Origin: Sphingopyxis sp. JAI108
GTDB lineage: Bacteria > Pseudomonadota > Alphaproteobacteria > Sphingomonadales > Sphingomonadaceae
NCBI RefSeq assembly: GCF_013410105.1
Contig: NZ_JACCCJ010000005.1
Coordinates: 1 to 64,000 of the forward strand
Direction: 5' to 3'
Length of the DNA stretch: 64,000 bases
Of the stretch, positions 43,564 through 53,033 are shown in pieces. Under the pieces are notes generated by a model, which ran no database searches, was not told where the DNA came from, and was given only the letters and a program-made list of their open reading frames with translations. Each line of letters opens with the position of its first letter. Position 1 is the stretch's first letter. The translations under genes were made by a program, and so were the position numbers.

Positions 43564-44313
43564 ATGACCAGTTTGAATGGAAAGATTGCCGTCATTACCG
43601 GCGGCAACAGCGGCATCGGCCTCGCGGCAGCGACGCTTTTTGCTCGCGAGGGCGCCGAAGTGGTGATTACCGGTCGACGTCAGGACGCGCTCGACGCCGC
43701 GGCGCATACGATCGGACCGAGGGCGACAATCGTCCAGGGCGACGTCGCCGATCCCGCGCATCACGAACGGGTGGCGGCCGTCGTCGCGGACCGATTCGGC
43801 GGCGCCGACATCTATATGGCGAACGCCGGCTTCAACACCATCACCGCGTCGCACGCGGTGTCCGAAGATGAATATGACGGGCAATTCGGGATCAACGCGC
43901 GCGGCACTTTTTTTGGCGTGCAGAAGATTGCGCCGCTCCTGCGGGATGGGGGTTCGATCATTCTCGTGGGCTCGCTCGCGAGCGACAAGGTTCTCGACGG
44001 CCATGCCGTCTATGCCGGCACCAAGGCCGCGATCGGCGCCTTTGCCCGCAGCTGGGCGCTCGAATTCAAGTCGCGGCGGATTCGGGTCAACATGCTCAGT
44101 CCCGGGCCGACCGAGACGGCCATCCTCGAGAAGCTCGGCGTTCCCGCCGCGGAGCGGGCGTCGTTCATCGACATGATGGCGGGCGCCATCCCGCTCGGGC
44201 GCCTCGGCCAGCCCGAAGAACTGGCGCGCGCCGCGCTTTTCCTCGCGTCGGACGCGAGCAGCTTCGTCACCGGCATCAACTTGCGCGTCGATGGCGGCAT
44301 GGCGCTGCTCTGA
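43564..44313 (+). CDS. Classical SDR oxidoreductase
   Basis: 249 aa, complete. TGGNSGIGLAAA cofactor motif, NAG in MANAGFN, catalytic Ser in VGSLAS, YAGTK active-site pair, and PGPTETAI. NADPH-type beta2 end is suggested by GRR in TGRRQDA. AAAGAGG before the ATG. Likely target of the LysR gene; co-transcribed with the NTF2-like gene 37 bp downstream. Confidence 0.92.
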   Translation: MTSLNGKIAVITGGNSGIGLAAATLFAREGAEVVITGRRQDALDAAAHTIGPRATIVQGDVADPAHHERVAAVVADRFGGADIYMANAGFNTITASHAVSEDEYDGQFGINARGTFFGVQKIAPLLRDGGSIILVGSLASDKVLDGHAVYAGTKAAIGAFARSWALEFKSRRIRVNMLSPGPTETAILEKLGVPAAERASFIDMMAGAIPLGRLGQPEELARAALFLASDASSFVTGINLRVDGGMALL

Positions 44314-44350
44314 TTTTCCCGATCTTCGCTTCGAACAGAAAGACAGAAAA

Positions 44351-44776
44351 ATGAACATTCCTCCCATCGACCCCGCGATCGAAACCTTGATCCACGACGT
44401 CGTTCACGACGGCAGTGCTTATGACATCGAGAGCATGGAAACGCATTATGCCGCCGATCAGAGCTTCCTGATCCTCGGTTCCGACGGTCATGTGACGCGC
44501 GTCGCGCGCGACGACTCGATCGCCGAGTTCCGAGCCCGCCGCGATGGCGGTGAACCGCCACTCTCGACCGAGCACCGCGTGCTGCACGTCGAGCAGCAGG
44601 GCGATCACGCGACGGCGATCCTGTTTCGCCGCATGAGCCCCGAGGCGCCCCCGGCCATGTACGAGCTGCGGCTCCGCAAGGACGGCGATCGCTGGATGGT
44701 CGCGGGTGAAACCGTGACGCCCTGGCCCGGCGGCATCGACGGCAACTTCCTTCCGCCCCGCCAAAACGCGGGCTGA
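44351..44776 (+). CDS. NTF2/SnoaL-like (DUF4440-type) small protein
   Basis: 141 aa alpha+beta barrel-type protein: YDIESMETHYAADQSFLIL near the N-terminus, then RDDSIAEFRARRDGG, and beta strands ending in RWMVAGETVTPWPGG. Family members bind small hydrophobic ligands or act as isomerases. The ATG at 44351 follows an AGAAAGACAGAAAA leader. In operon with the SDR gene. Confidence 0.75.
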   Translation: MNIPPIDPAIETLIHDVVHDGSAYDIESMETHYAADQSFLILGSDGHVTRVARDDSIAEFRARRDGGEPPLSTEHRVLHVEQQGDHATAILFRRMSPEAPPAMYELRLRKDGDRWMVAGETVTPWPGGIDGNFLPPRQNAG

Positions 44777-44798
44777 GAAGCCGGCGCGGTCCGCGCGT

Positions 44799-44832
44799 CC
44801 AGGCTGCCCGCCCGCGATTGGGGGCAGCCTGG
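44799..44832. terminator. GC-rich hairpin after the SDR/NTF2 operon
   Basis: CCAGGCTGCCC and GGGCAGCCTGG form a perfect 11-bp stem with a 12-nt loop; no T-run. Probably a terminator or mRNA-stabilising structure. Confidence 0.6.
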
Positions 44833-44887
44833 AGGCAGGGGCTGCGGCCAAATCCGACGCCAACGAACAACGAAGAAAGACCAGAAT

Positions 44888-45499
44888 ATGAAGCCTTATT
44901 TTCTCCCCCTCTCGCTTGGCCTCGCATCGCTCTGTGCGATCGCGACGCCGGCTTCCGCGCAAACCTTCGAGGGTCCCTATGTCGGGGCACAGGCGGGCTG
45001 GAGCCAGAACAAGCTCGGCACTGTCGAAACCGACGGCGGCGCCGCCCGGATCGATGACTCGCGCGACGCCGCGACCGCCGGCATCTTCTTCGGCTATAAT
45101 ATCCAGCCGGCCAACCGCATCGTGCTCTCGGCCGAAGGCGCGGTCAATTTCGGGTTCGACGACGGCGTCAGCCGTTCGCAGAGGGATGCAAACGCGCGCA
45201 TCAATCCCGAATATGGTTTCGATCTCGGCGTTCGCGCCGGCTATCTGGTAACCGACAACACGCTCGTTTATGCGCGCGGCGGTTATGAAAATATCCGTGC
45301 CTCGGTGCGGCTGCGCAACATTCAGGGCGCCTATAGCGACAAGGACAATTTCGACGGCTGGTCGGTGGGTGGCGGTGTCGAACGCGCCGTGACTGACCGG
45401 ATCTCGGCGCGCGTCGAATATCGCTACAGCGACCTTGGCGGCAGCGGGACGAAGTTCGAGCGCCATCAGGCGCTGTTCGGCATTGCTTATCACTTCTGA
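44888..45499 (+). CDS. Outer-membrane beta-barrel protein
   Basis: 203 aa. Signal peptide 1-24 (ends ATPASAQ), then an eight-strand OmpA/Omp25-like barrel: FEGPYVGAQAGWSQN, GIFFGYNI, GARAGYLVTD-type strands (here GVRAGYLVTD), and the C-terminal aromatic LFGIAYHF. About 200 aa, normal for this family. Monocistronic with hairpins on both sides. Confidence 0.9.
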   Translation: MKPYFLPLSLGLASLCAIATPASAQTFEGPYVGAQAGWSQNKLGTVETDGGAARIDDSRDAATAGIFFGYNIQPANRIVLSAEGAVNFGFDDGVSRSQRDANARINPEYGFDLGVRAGYLVTDNTLVYARGGYENIRASVRLRNIQGAYSDKDNFDGWSVGGGVERAVTDRISARVEYRYSDLGGSGTKFERHQALFGIAYHF

Positions 45500-45518
45500 T
45501 CGCCCTTGGAGCCCGCTG

Positions 45519-45551
45519 CGCCCGGCGTCGGAGATGATCCGGCGCCGGGCG
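45519..45551. terminator. Hairpin after the outer-membrane protein gene
   Basis: CGCCCGGCGTCGG pairs with CCGGCGCCGGGCG over 13 bp (one G-U) with a 7-nt loop; no T-run. Confidence 0.6.
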
Positions 45552-45605
45552 AGGTGGGCGCCGCGTCGCTTGTCTCAGCAAACATGGAGTAGTATAGTCG
45601 AAGTT

Positions 45606-46148
45606 ATGGCTCATCTCACCGCCAGCGTCGAATATGGTCTCCATTGCCTGCTAACGCTTGTCGACGCGGGTCCGGCGCCGCGCAGCGGCAAGGACCTCGC
45701 GCTGTTCCAGGGCATATCCCCGACGTTCGTCGCCAAGATTCTCGCGAAGCTGGAGAAGGCGGGAATCGTTCGAGCGGCCGAAGGCGTGCGCGGTGGTTAT
45801 CTGCTCGCCCGGGCGCCCGACACCATCAGTGTCCTCGCGATCGTCGACGCGATTGAGGGACGCAAGCCGCTCTTCGAATGCCAGGAAATCCGCGCCCGCT
45901 GCCCGCTGTTCGGCGCGGAGCCGCCTGTGTGGGCGAGCCGCGGGGTCTGTTCGATCCACGCGGTGATGCTCAAGGCCGAGAAGGCCATGCGCGATGCCTT
46001 GGCGAGCGAAACGCTTGCCGATATTGCCGGGCAGGTGGACCGCAAGGCGCCGGTCGAATTCGGCGCCGAAACGAAGACATGGTTCGACCAGCGGATCGCG
46101 GCGCGCCTGCCGCGGCGTCCCGCCCCTTCGAAAGCGCTCGCGACATGA
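45606..46148 (+). CDS. Rrf2-family transcriptional regulator with three Fe-S-type cysteines
   Basis: 180 aa. N-terminal Rrf2 HTH (ASVEYGLHCLLTLVD, ISPTFVAKILAKLEKAGIVRAAEG-VRGGY wing). The three cysteines typical of cluster-binding members are present (ECQEIRARC and GVCSIH). Likely senses NO, oxygen or Fe-S status like NsrR or IscR. The stop overlaps the FixJ-type regulator ATG (ATGA), so both are made together. Confidence 0.88.
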   Translation: MAHLTASVEYGLHCLLTLVDAGPAPRSGKDLALFQGISPTFVAKILAKLEKAGIVRAAEGVRGGYLLARAPDTISVLAIVDAIEGRKPLFECQEIRARCPLFGAEPPVWASRGVCSIHAVMLKAEKAMRDALASETLADIAGQVDRKAPVEFGAETKTWFDQRIAARLPRRPAPSKALAT

Positions 46149-46795
46149 TCAGCACCCTCGCCGAAGAAGATCCCCCGCTCGTCCTCGTCGTCGACGATGA
46201 CGAGGATGTGCGCACCGCGATCGGAGAACTCATGCTCTCGGTCGGGATCGAGGCGGTCTGTTACGGATCGACGCGCGAGCTGATCGAGTCGCCGGTACTC
46301 GATCGCGCGGGTTGCCTTGTGCTCGACGTCCGCATGCCCGGATCGAGCGGCCTCGATCTTCAGCAGCATCTTGCGACCGCGGGGATTGCGAAACCGATCG
46401 TCTTCCTCACCGGGCATGGCGACATTCCGATGACCGTCCAGGCGATGAAAGCGGGTGCGGTCGATTTTCTGACCAAGCCGGTGCGCGATCAGACCTTGCT
46501 CGACGCCGTCACCGCGGGTCTCGAACGCGATATCGCCGAGCGGGCGAGCGCCGAGGTCGTGCAGCAGCATGTCGAACGTTTTGCGACGCTGACGCCGCGC
46601 GAAAGCCAGGTCATGCGCGAGGTATCGATGGGCCGTCTCAACAAGCAGATCGCCTACGACCTTGGTATTACCGAGATTACGGTGAAGCTTCATCGCTCCA
46701 ACGTGATGAAGAAGATGCAGGCTGCATCGGTCGGCGAATTGATCCGCGCCTGGGAAAAATTGCCGCAGGAACTGCGCGAAACCGCCGCAGCCTAG
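46145..46795 (+). CDS. FixJ/NarL-type response regulator
   Basis: 216 aa. Receiver domain with acidic pocket VVDDDED (residues 16-21), phosphoacceptor Asp61 in LVLDVRMPG, and Lys in FLTKPV; C-terminal LuxR HTH with LTPRESQVMREVSMG and KQIAYDLGITEITVKLHR. Its kinase is probably the PAS kinase encoded at 47258, or one of the other two in this region. It could also be the reader of the 34-bp promoter element. Confidence 0.92.
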   Translation: MISTLAEEDPPLVLVVDDDEDVRTAIGELMLSVGIEAVCYGSTRELIESPVLDRAGCLVLDVRMPGSSGLDLQQHLATAGIAKPIVFLTGHGDIPMTVQAMKAGAVDFLTKPVRDQTLLDAVTAGLERDIAERASAEVVQQHVERFATLTPRESQVMREVSMGRLNKQIAYDLGITEITVKLHRSNVMKKMQAASVGELIRAWEKLPQELRETAAA

Positions 46796-46880
46796 CCTTT
46801 GGTATGGTTATAATGACGGCCAAGCTGCGCGACATGGAGACCTCCGGCTTCGAGGGCCGTGTCAGAGAGGATCGAGCCGC

Positions 46881-47261
46881 TTGCCCGAGAATTATTGCAT
46901 CGCGATCGTGGACGACGATGAAGCCATTCGCGACGCCCTGTCGGATCTTCTGATGGTGTCGGGATTCGCCTGCGTCGCCTATGATAGCGCGGCCGCCTTT
47001 CTGGCGGGCTCCGCCGCTCGTGATTTTGCATGCCTTGTAACCGATGTGCGGATGCCCGGCATGAGCGGGATCGAGCTGCTCGCGCATCTTCACGACACCG
47101 GCGCCTCGCTGCCGGTCGTTGTCCTGACGTCCGTTCTCGACGACACGACGCGCGCGCGGGCGCTGGCGCTTGGCGCGCATGCCTGGCTGACCAAGCCGGT
47201 CGCCGACGATCGGCTGCTCGCAGCGATCGGGTCGGCGATCGAAGCTGGCGCCCTTCCATGA
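46881..47261 (+). CDS. Single-domain response regulator (receiver only), TTG start
   Basis: 126 aa, receiver only. Acidic pocket VDDDEA, phosphoacceptor Asp55 (CLVTDVRMPG) and Lys in WLTKPV. No output domain, so it is a phosphate sink or relay. The start is TTG at 46881 with GAGAGGA about 9 nt upstream; no in-frame ATG nearby. The stop overlaps the kinase ATG (ATGA). Confidence 0.85.
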   Translation: MPENYCIAIVDDDEAIRDALSDLLMVSGFACVAYDSAAAFLAGSAARDFACLVTDVRMPGMSGIELLAHLHDTGASLPVVVLTSVLDDTTRARALALGAHAWLTKPVADDRLLAAIGSAIEAGALP

Positions 47262-49360
47262 CGGCGCTGGTATCGCCCGCCGCTCCTGCGCCGGACGATC
47301 CCGGCTTCGCCGAATTGGCATCCGAAAGTGTCATCCTGTTCGATATGACGGGCCGGGTCCGGTACTGGAATCCGGCCGCGGAAATCCTGTTCGGCTGGCC
47401 GCCGCTGGCAATTGTCGGACGAACGCTCGCCCATCTTTCGCCGCCCGCGGACGCCGGCGGCGGCTGGCGGCAGCTCCTTCAGGAGGGGCGCTGGCAGGGC
47501 ATTGTCCAGCGCCGCAGTCCGGCAGGCGCCTATGTCGGGGCAGCGGTGCGCCAGCATGTCCGGTATCATGATGACGGTACGCCGCGCGACATCGTCGAAT
47601 ATGGACAGGGCGTCTCCAATGGCAAGCGCCCCGGCTACCCCGACGACCAGGTCAACGACGCACGGCTTGCCGCGACATGGGAAGTCGACATTTCCGGCGC
47701 CTGGGACGCGATCGCTTCGGTCGCGGGGCAACACGAGGCGTTCGAGCCAGCCGCGCTGGACTCGCGGCTGCGCGCCGTAGTCCAGGCCGCCCGCATCGTC
47801 GAGGTCAATGATCGGACCGCGCGGCTCGTGGGCGGGAATCGTGGGCGCGGCCTGATGGTCGGTCAATCGGTCGCCGATTTCTGGCCGGTCGGCAGTCGCG
47901 CGACGCTGGGCGAGTTGATCGTCGAGGCCGCCTGCTGCGGGACCGACGACGCGGTGCACCGGCGCGCGCTCGCTTCGGACGGAATCCTGCGCGATCCGAC
48001 GCTGAGCGTCTGGCGGACAGGCAGCGATGCGGAGCCCGACCGGCTCTTTGTAGCCGTCAATGGCGCGGCCGACGACGACCGCTCCTATCCCTATCTGCGC
48101 GCCAGCGAGGCCCGCTACCGCAAGCTCATTCATTTCATGCCGGTGGCGTTCTGGCAGGTCGATGCCAGCCGGATGGGCAAGATTTACGCCGAGCTGCGCG
48201 CGCGCGGCGTGACCGACTTCGAGCGCTATCTCGAGGAGCATCCCGAGCTTGTTGAACTGGCCGCGACGACTGTCCCGGTGACCGACGTCAATCGCAGCGC
48301 GATCCAGCTGATCGGGGGATCGAATGCTCAGGATCTGATCCAGCCCGTCGGCTACCTGTTCGCACAGAGCCTCGACTCGCTTCGGCGGGTGATGATCGGG
48401 CGATTCAGCGGGCGCCAGAATTATAGCGAGTTCATGAAGGTCCGCCGCCTTGATGGCCGCATCCTCGACGTGCGTTTTTCGGTGACCTATCCCGAACCGC
48501 TGCTTGAGCTCGATACGACCATCTTCAGCCTCGAAGACGTGACCGACCGATTGCGGATGGAATCGCAGCTGCGCCAGATCCAGGCCGACTTCAGCCACGC
48601 GGCCCGCATTTCGACGTTGGGCGAATTGACCAGTTCGATTGCGCACGAAGTGAACCAGCCGCTCGCGGCGATCATGACCAATGCCGAGACCAGCCTGCGC
48701 TGGCTGGCGCGGTCCGACATCGATCTCGAAAAAGTCCGGCAATTGACCGCACGCATAGCCGCGAGCGCCCGTAGGGCGGACGACATTGTCGGCCGGATTC
48801 GCGGCATGGCGGCGAAGCAGCCGCCCGAGCTCGTTGCGCTCAATCTGAACGAGGTTGTCCAGGAGAGCCTGCTGTTCGTCCGTCATGAGGTCGATACACG
48901 CGCGATCCGCGTCATGGCGAGCTACGCCCGCGGGCTCAAGCCGGTGACCGGCGACCGCATCCAGTTGCAGCAGGTGGTCGTGAACCTGCTGATCAATGCG
49001 ATCCAGGCGGTCGAGGCGCGGGGTGAGACCGACCGCGAGATCGCCCTTGCTACCGGCGCCGATCCCGATGGCGTGATATGGTTCAGGCTGCGCGATACGG
49101 GGCCGGGTGTGGCACCCGAGCATCTCGGCCGGATATTCGAGGGCTTCTTCACGACCAAGGACGACGGCATGGGTATCGGTCTTGCCATCTGCCATTCGAT
49201 CGTCGCCGCGCACGGCGGATCGATCACGGTCGAAAACCGGCCCGACGGCGGAGCGGAATTTCGGGTCTCGCTGCCCGGCGAAACCCGCGCGGCGCGCGGC
49301 GGTCAGGCTGCGGAACGCAAGGCCAGGACGAGCGCTCCGACCGCACCGTCGGACGACTGA
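47258..49360 (+). CDS. Multi-PAS sensor histidine kinase (soluble)
   Basis: 700 aa, no membrane segment. PAS-like domains about 15-110 (SVILFDMTGRVRYWNPAAEILFGWP), 155-265 and 275-440; HisKA with the phospho-His463 in SIAHEVNQPLAAIMTN; HATPase with NLLINAIQAV, DTGPGV and GMGIGLAI. FixL/DctB-type kinase, cytoplasmic, so it senses an internal signal. Partner is likely the FixJ-type regulator two genes upstream. Its 3' end overlaps the convergent kinase gene by 58 bp. Confidence 0.9.
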   Translation: MTALVSPAAPAPDDPGFAELASESVILFDMTGRVRYWNPAAEILFGWPPLAIVGRTLAHLSPPADAGGGWRQLLQEGRWQGIVQRRSPAGAYVGAAVRQHVRYHDDGTPRDIVEYGQGVSNGKRPGYPDDQVNDARLAATWEVDISGAWDAIASVAGQHEAFEPAALDSRLRAVVQAARIVEVNDRTARLVGGNRGRGLMVGQSVADFWPVGSRATLGELIVEAACCGTDDAVHRRALASDGILRDPTLSVWRTGSDAEPDRLFVAVNGAADDDRSYPYLRASEARYRKLIHFMPVAFWQVDASRMGKIYAELRARGVTDFERYLEEHPELVELAATTVPVTDVNRSAIQLIGGSNAQDLIQPVGYLFAQSLDSLRRVMIGRFSGRQNYSEFMKVRRLDGRILDVRFSVTYPEPLLELDTTIFSLEDVTDRLRMESQLRQIQADFSHAARISTLGELTSSIAHEVNQPLAAIMTNAETSLRWLARSDIDLEKVRQLTARIAASARRADDIVGRIRGMAAKQPPELVALNLNEVVQESLLFVRHEVDTRAIRVMASYARGLKPVTGDRIQLQQVVVNLLINAIQAVEARGETDREIALATGADPDGVIWFRLRDTGPGVAPEHLGRIFEGFFTTKDDGMGIGLAICHSIVAAHGGSITVENRPDGGAEFRVSLPGETRAARGGQAAERKARTSAPTAPSDD

Positions 49361-50118
49361 ATTTTCGCTCGATTGCCATGGGACGCAGGTTGGTCGTCGC
49401 TCGCGTCTTCCACCGCGGGGAGCCGCAGCTGAATGCTGGTTCCGCCGCCTGGCTCGCTGTCGATCGAAACATTGCCGGCGTGATCGTGCGCAAAGCGCTC
49501 GACCGTGGCGAGGCCCAGCCCGGTTCCCGCTTCGCGCGTCGTGAAAAAGGGCTCGAATGCGCGGGCGCGATCGTCTGCGCTCATTCCGGCGCCGCTGTCG
49601 GCGACCTCCAGTAGAACATGCCGGCGGTCACGATCGGTGCTCACCGCTACGACGATCAGTCCTCCATCGGCAATCGCTTGGTTGGAATTGCGCACCAGGT
49701 TGAGGAGAGCGCTTTCGAGCTGCTGGCGATTGCAGCCAAGCTGCGGCAAATCCGGCTGCAGATGAACCGAGAGTATGACGTCGGCGGCGATGCTCCATCG
49801 CAGCAGCGGTTCGATCGCGCGGATGCACTGTGCCGGGTCGAAAGCTGAGCGGTCGTCGGGCTGCGAACGCACAAAACCAAGCAGCGCCGTCACCATGGTC
49901 TCGACATGGCGGAGCGCGACGGCGGCGCCGGCAAGCGTCGGTCGCAGGTCTGCCGTATTGGCGACGAGATCATGGGCCTGCAGGATGTTGCCGGCGCTCG
50001 TCAGCGTCTGGACGCTGTTCGCGAGATCGTGTGCGAGGCCCGCGGTCATTAGTCCGACCGCCTCGAGTCGGCGCTGCTGATCTGCCCGTGCATCGATCGC
50101 CAAGTCCGTAGCTGACAT
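49303..50118 (-). CDS. Small sensor histidine kinase without sensor domain
   Basis: 271 aa. HisKA-like His30 in TAGLAHDLANSVQTLTSAGN and a complete HATPase (LNLVRNSNQAIADGG, ADSGAGM, GTGLGLATVERF). No PAS or membrane part: an orphan cytoplasmic kinase. GGAAAGGAAGG just before the ATG at 50118 favours it over the ATG at 50148. It faces the larger kinase with overlapping 3' ends and is divergent from the efflux operon. Confidence 0.85.
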   Translation of the reverse strand: MSATDLAIDARADQQRRLEAVGLMTAGLAHDLANSVQTLTSAGNILQAHDLVANTADLRPTLAGAAVALRHVETMVTALLGFVRSQPDDRSAFDPAQCIRAIEPLLRWSIAADVILSVHLQPDLPQLGCNRQQLESALLNLVRNSNQAIADGGLIVVAVSTDRDRRHVLLEVADSGAGMSADDRARAFEPFFTTREAGTGLGLATVERFAHDHAGNVSIDSEPGGGTSIQLRLPAVEDASDDQPASHGNRAKIQSSDGAVGALVLALRSAA

Positions 50119-50379
50119 CTGCCTTCCTTTCCCAAGCCGTTGCCCCAACGTGGCAGCGTTTCTCGTTGGGGGGCAGTCGCCTCAACGGCGGGGAGAGATC
50201 GTACCGAGGCAGGTCCGCGCCGGCTGCTGCGACGCACCGACCTATGCTTCGGTATGGGGTCGCCGACACCAAAGTTGCGGTCGGGGGATGCTTTGACTGG
50301 ATAGGCGGCGAAGCGGCATCGCGGCATTGCGGTCCCACGGATTTCAATCGCTTCGACAGAAAAGGCAGGGACGGCTGCT

Positions 50380-51429
50380 ATGGCAACGCTTCGCACCTTC
50401 ATCGCCGCACGGCGCAAGACGGCCGGTGTGCTCCTTCTTCTCACCGCGCTCGGCGTCGGGGTCGCGGCCTGGCTTTGGGCCAGCGCCGGCGCGGCGGCTT
50501 CGACCGACAATGCCTATGTGCGCGGCGACATCACCTCGCTTGCGCCGAAGGTCGCGGGCTATGTGACCGCCGTCGAGGTCGCCGACAATCAGGCCGTGAA
50601 GGTCGGCGATATCCTCTTCCGAATCGACGATCGCGACTATCGCGCGAAGCTCGCGCAGGCCGATGCGAATGTCGAAGCGGCGCGCGCCCGGCTGGCGAAT
50701 GTCGCGCAGGAGACCCTGCTCCAGCAAGCGTTGGTGCGGCAAGCCGATGCCCAGCGCCGTGCGGCGGTCGCCGATCTCGGACTTGCCAGAAAATCAAGCG
50801 CGCGGCGGCGCGATCTCATTGACGGCGGGGCGGTCAGTCAGGCGCAGGTCGACGAAAGCGATGCCGGACAGAGCCGGGCGGAGGCAGGGGCCGCCGCCTC
50901 GTCTGCGACCGTCGAGGCGCAGCGGCAAAAGATCGGCGTACTCGGCACGCAGCGCGAGGCGGCCATCGCGGCGGTCGCGCAGGCCGAGGCCGCGCGCGAC
51001 CTAGCGCGGATCGATCTGGAGAACACCGTAGTGCGGGCGCCGATCGCCGGCGTCGTGGGAAATCGCCAGGTTCGGGTCGGGCGGCTCGTAGCGCCCGGCA
51101 GCGCGCTGCTCGATATCGTGCCCGTCGCCGCGCTCTATGTCGTTGCCAATTTCAAGGAAACCCAGCTCGAGCATATCCGCCCCGGCTTGCCGGCGCGGAT
51201 CGAGGTCGATGGCTACCCCGGCGAGACCGTCGAGGGCGTCGTCGAGAGTCTTGCGCCGGGCAGCGGCTCCGCATTCAGCCTGATTCCCTCCGACAATGCG
51301 ACCGGCAATTTCGTGCGGGTCGTCCAACGTGTGCCGGTGAAGATCCGTCTGCGCGGCAATCCGCTGCCGGGTCGGCTCGTTCCCGGCTTGTCGGCGCGGG
51401 TGGAGATCCGGCGCGGCAAAGAACCGTGA
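50380..51429 (+). CDS. EmrA/HlyD-type membrane-fusion protein
   Basis: 349 aa. One N-terminal membrane helix (TAGVLLLLTALGVGVAAWLW), then biotinyl-lipoyl (TDNAYVRGDITSLAPKVAGYV) and HlyD domains with a long coiled-coil hairpin (about 85-200). EmrA-like adaptor joining the inner-membrane MFS pump and the outer-membrane channel encoded next. The 231-bp divergent region 50149-50379 may hold a weak version of the GGTACA element (50249-50282). Confidence 0.92.
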   Translation: MATLRTFIAARRKTAGVLLLLTALGVGVAAWLWASAGAAASTDNAYVRGDITSLAPKVAGYVTAVEVADNQAVKVGDILFRIDDRDYRAKLAQADANVEAARARLANVAQETLLQQALVRQADAQRRAAVADLGLARKSSARRRDLIDGGAVSQAQVDESDAGQSRAEAGAAASSATVEAQRQKIGVLGTQREAAIAAVAQAEAARDLARIDLENTVVRAPIAGVVGNRQVRVGRLVAPGSALLDIVPVAALYVVANFKETQLEHIRPGLPARIEVDGYPGETVEGVVESLAPGSGSAFSLIPSDNATGNFVRVVQRVPVKIRLRGNPLPGRLVPGLSARVEIRRGKEP

Positions 51430-53033
51430 CGGCGTTCGCCGTCCCAGGCGCTCGCGTCGAGACCGCGCTGTCGCGCGGCCTGTTACTCGTGGCTGTCATA
51501 TTGGCGAGCCTCACCGAGGCGATCGCCAGCACGCTGCTGTCGCTTGGCCGCGCCGACATCATCGGCGATATCTATGCGACGCCCGACGAATTCGCGTGGC
51601 TCGACGGCGGCTACACCGCGTTCAAGCTGATCGGCTTTGCGTTGGCGCCCTGGCTGCTCACCCGCATTGAAGCGCGTCGCACCTTGCTCGGCGCAACCTT
51701 GGTCATGGGGGTCGCCTGCGCGCTCGGGGCGCTTGTCGTGCATCTCGATATCCTTATTTTTCTGCGCCTTGTGCAGGGACTTGCCGGCGCGATCCTGCTG
51801 GTCAGCGGCCAGGCGCTCCTGTTCTGGAGCTTTTCCGCGGCCCGCCAGCCGGCCGTGCAGGCGCTGTTCGCGATGGGAGCGGTGGTCGCGCCCGCGACAC
51901 TCGCGCCGGTTCTGCAGGGATGGCTGATCGACACGCACGACTGGACCTGGATCCTGTTCGGGGTCTTCCCGGTAGCGCTCGCGGCAGCTGGTCTGTTGCT
52001 GCTGAGCGAAGCGCCGCCGCCACCGGCCGTACCGCATCGCGACCTCGACTTGGCGGGTCTCGCGGGTCTGGCGACCGCACTCTTCGCGGCAGCCTTTCTC
52101 CTCAGCCAGGGCAACCGTTGGGACTGGCTCGAGGCGAGCCGGATCAACTGGTCGATCGGTCTCGTCTTCCTGGGCGGGGTGCTGTTCGCCGTCCGCCAGC
52201 GCCGCGCTGCTGAGCCGCTGTTCGATCTCGCAGTATTCCGGACCGAGGATTTCGCCTTTGCCTTTGTCGTCAGTTTCGTCGCGGGCGCCGCGCTTTTCGG
52301 AAGCGCGTTCCTGATACCCGCCTTTGCGCTTTCGGTGCTGGGCTTTACGGCGACCGAGGCGGGGGCATTGCTGCTGCCGAGTGGAGCGCTTTTCGCCGCG
52401 ACGCTGCTGCTCGCCGCCACGCTCATTCAAGCGCGCTGGATTTCCCCGCTTATGACGGTGCCCTTCGGTATCCTGACCGTGATGACGGCGATGTGGATGC
52501 TTTCGGGATCGTCGGGCGAAAGCGGTGCGCACGACATGATGCCGGCGATCCTGCTGCGCGGTTTCGGGCTTGGCTGCCTGTTTCTCTCGATCACCTTGAT
52601 CGCGTTCAGCAAATTGCCTCCGGCGGCGCTCGCTTTCGGGATCGGCATCTTCAATATCGGGCGCCAACTCGGCGGACTGATCGGTGTCGCCGGGCTCCAG
52701 ACGTTGATCGACCATCAGACGGTCGCGAACCAAGCGGTCCTCGGCGCCGCGATCAGCTCGGGCTCGACCGCAACGGGCGAGCGGCTGTCGGCGATCACCA
52801 CGATGCTGGTCGCGAGGGGGATGGACGCTGCGCAGGCCACCAAAGCAGCCGGCGCGATGCTCGGACGCAGCGTGGCGGGGCAGAGCGCTGTGATCGCCTT
52901 CGACACAGCGTTCAACGCGGTCGCGCTCCTCTTTATCGTCGCTGCACCGGTCATCGTCGCCGTCAAGAAAGGCCTCGCCCGTTCGGCGGCGCGCCGCGGC
53001 GCAGCGGAATCGCACAAGGACAGGATATCATGA
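51426..53033 (+). CDS. EmrB/QacA-type MFS drug-proton antiporter (DHA2, 14 helices)
   Basis: 535 aa, 14 predicted membrane segments, DHA2 family. It begins with GTG overlapping the EmrA stop (GTGA) and its own stop overlaps the NodT start. The WLDGGYTAFKLIGFALAPWL segment is the first-helix region of EmrB-like pumps. Exports toxic hydrophobic compounds together with EmrA and NodT. Confidence 0.92.
   Translation: MTAFAVPGARVETALSRGLLLVAVILASLTEAIASTLLSLGRADIIGDIYATPDEFAWLDGGYTAFKLIGFALAPWLLTRIEARRTLLGATLVMGVACALGALVVHLDILIFLRLVQGLAGAILLVSGQALLFWSFSAARQPAVQALFAMGAVVAPATLAPVLQGWLIDTHDWTWILFGVFPVALAAAGLLLLSEAPPPPAVPHRDLDLAGLAGLATALFAAAFLLSQGNRWDWLEASRINWSIGLVFLGGVLFAVRQRRAAEPLFDLAVFRTEDFAFAFVVSFVAGAALFGSAFLIPAFALSVLGFTATEAGALLLPSGALFAATLLLAATLIQARWISPLMTVPFGILTVMTAMWMLSGSSGESGAHDMMPAILLRGFGLGCLFLSITLIAFSKLPPAALAFGIGIFNIGRQLGGLIGVAGLQTLIDHQTVANQAVLGAAISSGSTATGERLSAITTMLVARGMDAAQATKAAGAMLGRSVAGQSAVIAFDTAFNAVALLFIVAAPVIVAVKKGLARSAARRGAAESHKDRIS

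Noticed and set aside
46797..46830. TTTGGTATGGTTATAATG as a fifth copy of the 34-bp element
   Set aside because: Shares only TTGGTA; the downstream conserved columns are shifted by about three positions, so it is not counted.
46145..49360. FixLJ oxygen sensing for nitrogen fixation
   Set aside because: Similarity is at the level of kinase and regulator family; no heme-PAS signature I can support and no fix/nif genes.
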